Shown here piece by piece: positions 58,383 to 64,000 of a DNA stretch of 64,000 bases. Location of the stretch: NCBI RefSeq assembly GCF_027922425.1, contig NZ_BSFQ01000005.1, positions 186,001-250,000 of the forward strand, written 5' to 3'. The notes under the pieces were generated by a model. It was not told where the DNA came from. It saw only the letters and a program-made list of their open reading frames with translations, and did not search any database. Numbering within the stretch: position 1 is the stretch's first letter; each line of letters opens with the position of its first letter. The stretch comes from Pseudonocardia halophobica. GTDB lineage: Bacteria > Actinomycetota > Actinomycetes > Mycobacteriales > Pseudonocardiaceae. Both the position numbers and the translations under genes were made by a program.

Positions 58383-58460
58383 TTGGTCGTTTGGCGGCCG
58401 CCGACGCCACCACGCAACCCTCTGCCTTCACATCTCCCGGTCAACGAGCCGGCGCCGTTC
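58383..58460 (+). pseudogene. Duplicated tail fragment of a DUF222-HNH gene
   Basis: This stretch encodes VVWRPPTPPRNPLPSHLPV and NEPAPFW, closely paralleling the HNH protein's own C-terminal tail (LIVWRPPTPPEEPRPP, then LDEPPPF at 58120-58206). It is a leftover 3' end of a second copy, about 180 bp downstream. The rest of that copy is missing. The 58461-58717 stretch after it holds no other supported gene. Confidence 0.5.
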
Positions 58461-58717
58461 TGGACGGTGGAGCGGGTTCGCGTTGGCCGTGCCGCACCGC
58501 CTCGAGCAATTCCTGAAAGGTTTTGGCGGCCACTCGAAGTCGTGCACTCGAATTCGCCTTCTTCCGATCGAGGCGGTTCATTCTGCGGCGACGGTCGACG
58601 GCATCGAGGTTCGTGTGTGCAGGCGAGCCATTCGAAATGCCCCTTCCCGCGAACGCCCGGGACCAGCACGATGGGCCCCCGAGCGCCGCTCGCCGCGGCG
58701 TCGAGGGGGGAATCATC

Positions 58718-59440
58718 GTGGACCCGACCGTCACCTTCTATCAGACCTTGAGCGGCACGAGTTTCACGTTGCTGGGGCTGTGGTTCGGTGTCATGCAGTT
58801 CGCGCACGGCAACTGGCGCTCGGATCCGGATCGGCACGCGGCGACGTTGCACCTGGCGCTGAAGTTCTTCCTGCCCGGGGTGCTCGGGCTCGCCTCGATG
58901 CTGGGCACCACCGCGGGCGACAACGGGCTGGTGTGGCGCGCCACGTTCGCGATCGGCGGGGCGATCGGACTGGTCGAGTCCCTCCGCTACCTGCTGCGCA
59001 CCGGCCGGGCGCGGGTGCCGGGCCGGCGGCTCGCGGTGCTGGACCCGCTGTTGTACGCGCTGGTCGTGGCGGCTGCGTTCGTCCCGGCCGGCACGCTGGC
59101 GATCAGCCCGCTGCAGATCGAGGGCATCGTCACCGGCCTGCTGTTCATCACCGGGCTGTGTGGGGTGTGGCTGGCCTTCGCCGAACGGGCGTCGGAGTCG
59201 ACCACGACCACCACCACTGCCGCAACCTCGACCCCGGCCTCGCCGGGCTCGCCGATGCCCCCGCCCGGCCCCGCCGGCGTCGCGGCGGCCGCCCCGACCG
59301 GCCCGCCGGTCCCGCACGCCGCGCCGACCGGTCCGCCGATCCCGCGCACCACACCGGGCGGCCCGCCACTGCCTCGCCCCGAGCCCCGGCCCGAGCAGAT
59401 GCGGAACTTCCCGCCCCGCGAGGACCCACGGACGAGCTGA
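58718..59440 (+). CDS. Predicted four-TM membrane protein with Pro-rich tail
   Basis: 240-aa membrane protein. TM segments near LSGTSFTLLGLWFGVMQFA, FFLPGVLGLASMLG, VLDPLLYALVVAAAFVPAG and IVTGLLFITGLCGVWLAFA, followed by a cytoplasmic Thr/Ala then Pro-rich tail (GPPVPHAAPTGPPIPRTTPGG). GTG 58718 has GAGGGGGGAATC upstream. No family recognised with certainty. It is not clearly linked to its neighbours. Confidence 0.7.
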   Translation: MDPTVTFYQTLSGTSFTLLGLWFGVMQFAHGNWRSDPDRHAATLHLALKFFLPGVLGLASMLGTTAGDNGLVWRATFAIGGAIGLVESLRYLLRTGRARVPGRRLAVLDPLLYALVVAAAFVPAGTLAISPLQIEGIVTGLLFITGLCGVWLAFAERASESTTTTTTAATSTPASPGSPMPPPGPAGVAAAAPTGPPVPHAAPTGPPIPRTTPGGPPLPRPEPRPEQMRNFPPREDPRTS

Positions 59441-59481
59441 CCGGACGAGCTGACCCACACCCGTCGCGGCCCGGCAGCCGG

Positions 59482-59901
59482 TCACGACGGAGACACGACG
59501 TCGACCCGGTCGAAGCCCTCCTCGACCGACGGCGGCACGAGCCGGTTGCGCGTCCCCAGCACCCCGACCAGCGGCACCCGCGCCCGGCCGGTCCGCCGGT
59601 CGTTGCGCTCGAGGCAGAGCTCCAGGGGAGTGGCGAGGTGCACCGCGCGGACCCGGGCGCTGTGGGCGTGCGCGATCGCGATCAGCCCGGCCCGATCCTC
59701 GGGCGAGGCGTTGGTGTTGTCGACGACCACGTCCCGGCCGGCCGCGAGGAGCTCCTCCACCACCCGGCGCTGCCGCTGCTCCCGGCGCTTCGCGTTGGGC
59801 CAGTGGTCCTTGCTCACCACCGCGTGGGTGGCGGCGAGGTGCCCGCGCACCCAGGTCGACTTGCCCGCCCCCTGCAGGCCGACCATCACGACCAGCTCCA
59901 C
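59482..59901 (-). CDS. P-loop kinase-like ATPase (polynucleotide/nucleoside-kinase type)
   Basis: 139-aa AAA_33-type protein. Walker A GLQGAGKST at residues 8-16, then VVSKDHWPNAKRREQRQRRVVEELLAAGRDVVVDNTNASPEDRAGLI, where VVDNTN is the Walker B-like segment of polynucleotide kinases. CLERNDRRTGR would form the lid with Arg residues. GTG 59901 is the start. The substrate is unknown. Confidence 0.8.
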   Translation of the reverse strand: MELVVMVGLQGAGKSTWVRGHLAATHAVVSKDHWPNAKRREQRQRRVVEELLAAGRDVVVDNTNASPEDRAGLIAIAHAHSARVRAVHLATPLELCLERNDRRTGRARVPLVGVLGTRNRLVPPSVEEGFDRVDVVSPS

Positions 59902-59942
59902 GACGCCCGGGTACCCCGCCGAGCCGGGACGACCGGGGAGCC

Positions 59943-60680
59943 TCAGGCCTTGAGCCAGTCCTCGAACCCGGTCGCGCCGATGCGGGCATCCCCGGCAGGG
60001 ACCAGCGCGTCGCCGATCGCGGTGCCGAAGTAGCGGGCGTCGGGGCCCGTGGTGACGCTCCGGGGGTCCTCGCGGGCGGCCAGGAACTCGCGCACGAACT
60101 CCTCCATCGTGCGGCGGTCGGGGCCGGCCAGGTCGATCGTGCCGCCGACCGGCGCGCCGGTGGCGAGCTCGGCGAGGGCGGCGGCGACGTCGGCCGCGGC
60201 GACCGGCTGGAACGCCCCCTCGGGCACGGTGACGGTGCTGCCCTCGGTGGCCGAGTCGGCGATCATGCCGAGGAACTCGAAGAACTGGGTGGCGCGCAGG
60301 ATCGTGAACGGGATCCCCGAGCCGGTGATCAGCTCCTCCTGGGCGACCTTGGCGCGCAGGTAGCCCGCGTCGGGCAGCCGGTCGGTGCCGACGATCGACA
60401 GCGCGACGTGGTGGCCGACGCCCGCCTCGCGCTCGGCGGCGAGCTGGGTGGTGGTCGAGCGGGTGAAGAAGTCGAGCACCGGACCGTCCGCGAACGACGG
60501 CGAGTTGGTGACGTCGACGACCACCTGCGCCCCGGCCAGGGCCTCGGCGACACCCGCGCCGGTCAGCGTGTCGACCCCGGTCGAGGGCGAGGCGGGCACC
60601 GCCTGGTGGCCGCGCTCCCGCAGCGCGGCGACCAGCGCCTTCCCGATCAGGCCCGTTCCTCCGACGACGACGATCCGCAT
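59943..60680 (-). CDS. NmrA/atypical SDR-family NAD(P)H-binding reductase
   Basis: 245-aa atypical SDR: MRIVVVGGTGLIGKALVAALRERGH binds NAD(P), followed by QVVVDVTNSPSF, HHVALSIVGTDRL, ILRATQFFEFLGMI. It lacks the YxxxK of classical SDRs, like NmrA and quinone or azo reductase-like members. It is divergent from an Rrf2 regulator with a perfect palindrome between, so it is probably stress-inducible. ATG 60680 is the start. Confidence 0.85.
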   Translation of the reverse strand: MRIVVVGGTGLIGKALVAALRERGHQAVPASPSTGVDTLTGAGVAEALAGAQVVVDVTNSPSFADGPVLDFFTRSTTTQLAAEREAGVGHHVALSIVGTDRLPDAGYLRAKVAQEELITGSGIPFTILRATQFFEFLGMIADSATEGSTVTVPEGAFQPVAAADVAAALAELATGAPVGGTIDLAGPDRRTMEEFVREFLAAREDPRSVTTGPDARYFGTAIGDALVPAGDARIGATGFEDWLKA

Positions 60681-60725
60681 GGCCGTTCCCTCCCGTGAAT
60701 CCGGATATCTCTTGTCCGGGATCCT

Positions 60726-60748
60726 ACTCGGACAACTTCTGTCCGAGT
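60726..60748. promoter_or_regulatory. Perfect palindrome, probable Rrf2 operator
   Basis: ACTCGGACA (60726-60734) and TGTCCGAGT (60740-60748) flank ACTTC. A further TTGTCCGGG at 60712-60720 gives a third half-site. It lies between the divergent NmrA-type reductase and Rrf2 genes, 16 bases before the Rrf2 start. Confidence 0.75.
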
Positions 60749-60764
60749 CAAGTAGGCTGCGACG

Positions 60765-61247
60765 GTGAAGATGTCCGGCGGGGTGGAGTGGGCGCTGCAC
60801 TGCTGCGTGGTGCTGACCGGCACGACCGACCCGGTCCCGGCGGCGAAGCTCGCCGAGTTCCATGACGTGTCGCCGACCTACCTGGCCAAGCAGCTGCAGG
60901 CGTTGTCCCGGGCCGGGCTCGTCCGCTCCGTGCAGGGGCAGGCGGGCGGGTACGTGCTGACCCGGGCCGCCGGGGAGATCACCGTGCTCGACGTCGTCGA
61001 GGCGGTCGACGGCGCCGAGCCCGCCTTCGTCTGCACCGAGATCCGGCAGCGCGGGCCGCTGGCCGCCACGCCGGAGGCGTGCACCACGCCGTGCCCGATC
61101 GCGCGGGTGATGATCGAGGCGGACCGGGCGTGGCGCGGCGCGCTGCGCGGGGTGTCGATCGCGGATCTCGCCGGCGACGTCGCCCGGACCACCGGCGTGG
61201 AGACCCTGCCACGGGTCCGCGCCTGGTTGCAGGGCCTCGCCGGCTAG
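60765..61247 (+). CDS. Rrf2-family transcriptional regulator
   Basis: 160-aa Rrf2 protein. Winged HTH: GGVEWALHCCVVLTG, AAKLAEFHDVSPTYLAKQLQALSRAGLVRSVQGQAGGYVLTR. Cysteines in AFVCTEIRQRG and EACTTPCPIARV are positioned like the Fe-S or redox-sensing Cys of IscR/NsrR/RsrR relatives. GTG 60765 or ATG 60771 may be the start. It probably controls itself and the divergent reductase in response to a redox or electrophile signal. Confidence 0.9.
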   Translation: MKMSGGVEWALHCCVVLTGTTDPVPAAKLAEFHDVSPTYLAKQLQALSRAGLVRSVQGQAGGYVLTRAAGEITVLDVVEAVDGAEPAFVCTEIRQRGPLAATPEACTTPCPIARVMIEADRAWRGALRGVSIADLAGDVARTTGVETLPRVRAWLQGLAG

Positions 61248-61289
61248 CGCCCGCGCAGGCCGGATTCGCACGGGAGTCGAGGAGTTCGG

Positions 61290-62486
61290 ATGGGTTCGGG
61301 ACCGCTGACCGGGATCCGCGTCGTCGACGCGGCGACGCTCGCCGCCGGGCCGCTCGTCGCGACGTGGCTCGGTGAGCACGGCGCCGAGGTGATCAAGGTC
61401 GAGCAGCCCGACGGCGGCGACCCGCTGCGGCAGTGGGGAGCCCAGCGCGACGGCGTCGGGCTGATGTGGAAGAGCCTGGGGCGCAACAAGAAGTCGGTCA
61501 CGCTCAACCTGCGCGAGGAGGCGGGGCGGGACCTGCTGCGCGGGCTGACCGACACGGCGGACGTCGTGGTGCTGAACCTGCGCCCGTCGACGCTCGCGCG
61601 GTGGGGCCTCGACCACCCCGCGCTCGCGGCGACCAACCCGGGGCTGGTGATGCTGCACGTCACCGGGTTCGGGGCGGGCGGGCCGAAGTCGGACCGGCCG
61701 GGTTTCGGCACGCTCGGCGAGGCGATGAGCGGGTTCGCCCATCTGACCGGGGAACCGGACGGCCCGCCGACCCTGCCCGCGTTCATGCTGGCCGACGGGG
61801 TGGCCGCGCTGACCGCGACCTACGCCGTGATGATGGCGCTCTACCACCGCGACGTGCACGGCGGCCCGGGCCAGCTGATCGACGTCAACCTGGTGGAGCC
61901 CCTCGCGCGGCTGATCGAGCAGCCGGTGCTGACCTACGACCAGCTCGGGGAGGTGCCCGCCCGCACCGGGAACCGCTGGGACATCTCGGCCCCGCGCAAC
62001 ACGTACCGGACCAAGGACGGGCAGTGGCTGGCCATGTCGGGCAGTGCCCCGACGATCGCCCTGCGGGCGCTGCGGGCCGTCGGCCGCGAGGACCTCACCC
62101 GGGACCCCCGCTTCGCCGAGGCCCGGCAGCGGCTCCGGAACGCCGCGCTGATCGACTCCGTGATGGCCGAGTGGATCGCCGCGCACACGCTCGACGACGC
62201 GATGACCGTGTTCGAGGAGGCCGAGGTCGCGGCCGCCCCGATCTACGACGCCGAGCAGCTGCTCGCGGACCCGCAGCTGCAGGCCCGCGGCGTGTTCCCG
62301 CAGGTAGCGGACCCGGACCTGGGTGCGATGCGGGTGCAGGCGCCGGTCCCGCGCTTCTCGGCGACGCCGGGCGGCATCGACCATCTCGGCCCGGGCCTCG
62401 GCGAACACAACGACGAGATCTACGGCGGTCTGCTCGGCCTGTCCGAGGAGCACCGGGCCGCGTTGCGCGCGCAGGGCGTGATCTGA
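61290..62486 (+). CDS. Family III CoA-transferase, Asp replaced by Gly at usual catalytic site
   Basis: 398-aa CaiB/BaiF-type protein: LTGIRVVDAATLAAGPLVATWLGEHGAEVIKVEQPDGGDPLRQWG, then NPGLVMLHVTGFG and DRPGFGTLGEAMSGFAHLTG. At the position where family III enzymes carry the catalytic Asp (YDxxxQAxSG) it has Gly140 (FGTLGEAMSG). Many family members share this FGTxxEAMSG form, so it may mark a subgroup with another nucleophile or an altered activity. ATG 61290 is the start. It is a single gene with no evident partner. Confidence 0.88.
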   Translation: MGSGPLTGIRVVDAATLAAGPLVATWLGEHGAEVIKVEQPDGGDPLRQWGAQRDGVGLMWKSLGRNKKSVTLNLREEAGRDLLRGLTDTADVVVLNLRPSTLARWGLDHPALAATNPGLVMLHVTGFGAGGPKSDRPGFGTLGEAMSGFAHLTGEPDGPPTLPAFMLADGVAALTATYAVMMALYHRDVHGGPGQLIDVNLVEPLARLIEQPVLTYDQLGEVPARTGNRWDISAPRNTYRTKDGQWLAMSGSAPTIALRALRAVGREDLTRDPRFAEARQRLRNAALIDSVMAEWIAAHTLDDAMTVFEEAEVAAAPIYDAEQLLADPQLQARGVFPQVADPDLGAMRVQAPVPRFSATPGGIDHLGPGLGEHNDEIYGGLLGLSEEHRAALRAQGVI

Positions 62487-62739
62487 CGTCGGTGATCTGC
62501 TGCCCTGTGACCCGACGCCAGGGCCGGCCGCCTGATCCTCGCCGGTCCACCGAGGTGCGCCAGGGTCCATGGACCCGGGAAGGACCCGTCCGGCCCCGGG
62601 ACCCGGTGGACCCCGCTGGGCCGTCCGCCCCTGCCCCCGCCCGCCCCTCCTGCGGCACCGTGTCCGGCGGGGACGACACACGGGCCGTGGCGGGGACGAG
62701 GGGGGCTGCGGGGTGGTTCGGGCCGGGGGGTACGCGGGC

Positions 62740-63276
62740 GTGCGCGCACGGCGTCGTCGCTGGTGGCTGTGGGTGGCGTGGCCGCTGGTGGTCTGCGCGG
62801 TGCTGGCGGTCGAGTGGTCGCTGCTGCACGAGCGGATCGAGGCGGACATCGCCCTCCTGCTCGCCAGCGGCCGCGACGCCGCGGTCGCGCCCGCGCCGGG
62901 CCCGGTGCTGCCGCCGCTGCCGGCCGCGCCCGCGCCGGCGGCCGACGGGGCGGTCGGGTCGGTCGACCTGCGCACGGTGCGGGCCTGCGGGGCCGGGCAG
63001 GACTGCCTCGTCCGCATCCACGTGGGGCTGCGTCCCGCGCCCGAGCCGGTGGCCGTGGACTGGACCGTGCGGCTCGACGACCTGTGCGGCGGCGCCGGCG
63101 CCACCCTCGCCGGGGGCACGGTGAGCGTGCCGGCGGGGGTGGACCGCGCCGACGTCGTCGGCGCCGTCCGGATGCCCGACGCCGGCGCGACCGCCCTCAC
63201 CGCCGTCACCGCCGGTGCGGGGGCGGCGGCCAGCCCGGCGGTCCGCGTCCCACCGACCGGCGGGTGCGCGCCGTGA
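62740..63276 (+). CDS. Hypothetical membrane-anchored protein
   Basis: 178-aa protein. One N-terminal TM (RRRWWLWVAWPLVVCAVLAVEW) is followed by an Ala/Pro linker and an extracytoplasmic beta-rich part (SVDLRTVRACGAGQDCLVRIHVGL, DDLCGGAGATLAGGTVSVPAG) with four Cys likely forming disulfides. GTG 62740 is tentatively chosen, with GGGGGG upstream; GTG 62713 is an alternative. It ends 16 bases before the FtsW/RodA-family gene and may be a partner of it. Confidence 0.55.
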   Translation: MRARRRRWWLWVAWPLVVCAVLAVEWSLLHERIEADIALLLASGRDAAVAPAPGPVLPPLPAAPAPAADGAVGSVDLRTVRACGAGQDCLVRIHVGLRPAPEPVAVDWTVRLDDLCGGAGATLAGGTVSVPAGVDRADVVGAVRMPDAGATALTAVTAGAGAAASPAVRVPPTGGCAP

Positions 63277-63292
63277 CCGGCCGGCGGCACCG

Positions 63293-64000
63293 ATGAGGCC
63301 CGCGCGACGGCTCCGCCGGCTCCTGCCCGGCCGGCGCCGGGTGTCCACCTGGGCGACGGGGGAACGGCCGCCCAAGCCACCCCGGCCGCGCCGGAACCAC
63401 GGGCTGGCGTTCGACGTCGTCGCGGTGCTGGCCACGCTCGTGCTGGTCGTCGCCGGGCTCGCCAACCTCGCCGTCGTCGAGGGGATCGACACCGCCGTGC
63501 GGCAGGGGATCATCGCCGCCGGCGGGCTGGTGCTGCTCGCGCTGTTCTGGCGGGTCCGGGTCGGGCTGCTCGGCGTGCTGGGCGTCGTCTGCTACGCGCT
63601 GGCGGTGGTCCTGCTCGCGGCGGTGCCCGTGGTCGGCCTGAGCGCGAACGGCGCCACCCGGTGGATCGCCGTCGGCGGGTTCACCTTCCAGCCCTCCGAG
63701 CTCGCGAAGCTGGGCCTGCTCCTGGTGGTCGCCGGGGTCCTCGGGTCGGGGCGGCCGGCGTACCAGCGGTTCCTGGGGGCGCTGGTCCTCGCCGCGATCC
63801 CGATCGTGCTGACCGTGCTGCAGCCGGACCTGAGCACCACGACGCTGCTGGTGGTCGTCTCCGTGGCGCTGCTGGTGATCGGGCGGGTACCGGCCCGGTT
63901 CGTGCTGCCGGTGTTCGCCGGGGCCGCGGTCGCCGCGCCGCTGGTCGTCGGGTTGCTGCGGCCCTACCAGGTGGAGCGGCTCGGCAGCTTCCTGGCGGGG
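63293..64000 (+). CDS. FtsW/RodA/SpoVE-family protein, cut by window end
   Basis: N-terminal 236 codons of a SEDS-family lipid II polymerase or flippase. After a basic, Pro-rich cytoplasmic tail come TM helices (DVVAVLATLVLVVAGLANLAV, GIIAAGGLVLLALFW), then the family motif GATRWIAVGGFTFQPSELAKLGLLL and LQPDLSTTTLLVVVSVALLV. These glycosyltransferases build peptidoglycan with a class B PBP. ATG 63293 is the start. The gene continues past 64000. Whether it is FtsW or RodA cannot be told; the setting is not a standard division cluster. Confidence 0.85.
   Translation, partial: MRPARRLRRLLPGRRRVSTWATGERPPKPPRPRRNHGLAFDVVAVLATLVLVVAGLANLAVVEGIDTAVRQGIIAAGGLVLLALFWRVRVGLLGVLGVVCYALAVVLLAAVPVVGLSANGATRWIAVGGFTFQPSELAKLGLLLVVAGVLGSGRPAYQRFLGALVLAAIPIVLTVLQPDLSTTTLLVVVSVALLVIGRVPARFVLPVFAGAAVAAPLVVGLLRPYQVERLGSFLAG

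Noticed and set aside
59943..63380. Long minus-strand frame of 1145 codons
   Set aside because: Only its 3' end (59943-60680) has a real protein; the rest mirrors Rrf2, CoA-transferase and the hypothetical gene on the plus strand.
1..64000. CRISPR array, rRNA genes or intact insertion sequence
   Set aside because: No regularly spaced direct repeats, rRNA motifs or intact transposase frame were seen; only decayed IS481 and IS3 fragments.

Overview
The window is high-GC actinobacterial DNA. Gene style (SDR, acyl-CoA dehydrogenase and family III CoA-transferase clusters, GTGA/ATGA start-stop overlaps, DUF222-HNH, DUF5997 and Rv3235-type proteins) fits a Pseudonocardia-like member of the Pseudonocardiales. 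This placement is inferred from gene content; no rRNA or marker gene is present.

Layout. (1) 0.1-10.5 kb: a + strand catabolic operon under GntR and LysR regulators: CMD-family protein, MHS-type transporter, thiamine-diphosphate lyase/decarboxylase, VOC protein, two related SDRs, acyl-CoA dehydrogenase and CoA-transferase. (2) 10.5-19.8 kb: a second catabolic block. An MFS permease and a LysR gene run leftward. A rightward operon holds an AA_synth-family protein, a Baeyer-Villiger monooxygenase, an HSL-type esterase, an SDR, a 3-hydroxyacyl-CoA dehydrogenase and another SDR. It ends in a thiolase broken by an IS3-type remnant and a DUF35 protein. BVMO plus esterase plus beta-oxidation enzymes suggests degradation of a cyclic ketone. 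(3) 20.0-31.4 kb: a mobile-element segment: decayed IS481 transposase, ParB-like protein, prim-pol, a Lys/Ala-tailed Cys protein, DUF932 protein split by an in-frame TAG, Rv3235-like protein, an AT-richer DUF4231/SLATT-like membrane-protein pair, a DUF4190 lipid-facing protein and a VapBC-like pair. It ends in the 3' half of a tRNA-Val(CAC) gene followed by a strong terminator, the usual signature of an integrative-element attachment site. No integrase and no intact tRNA are visible.

(4) 31.5-39.9 kb: LysR-substrate-domain/DUF5997 pair, AraC regulator, and an operon of quinone oxidoreductase, TauD-family dioxygenase, BKACE enzyme, MFS permease and YeiH-type exporter, possibly for a sulfonate. 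(5) 40.0-44 kb: SnoaL-like protein, ClC channel, K+ channel, and a three-ORF cobalt-type nitrile hydratase/thiocyanate hydrolase-like enzyme. (6) 44.1-47.2 kb: sugar/inositol-type dehydrogenase and TIM-barrel isomerase divergent from a LacI regulator with two matching operators. (7) 47.2-55.7 kb: hydroxyquinol pathway: flavin hydroxylase, a fused maleylacetate reductase-hydroxyquinol dioxygenase, MarR, luciferase-like monooxygenase and FMN reductase. (8) 55.7-64 kb: DUF222-HNH gene with a LexA-like box, membrane protein, P-loop kinase-like protein, NmrA-type reductase/Rrf2 pair, a CoA-transferase, and the start of an FtsW/RodA-family gene cut by the window edge.
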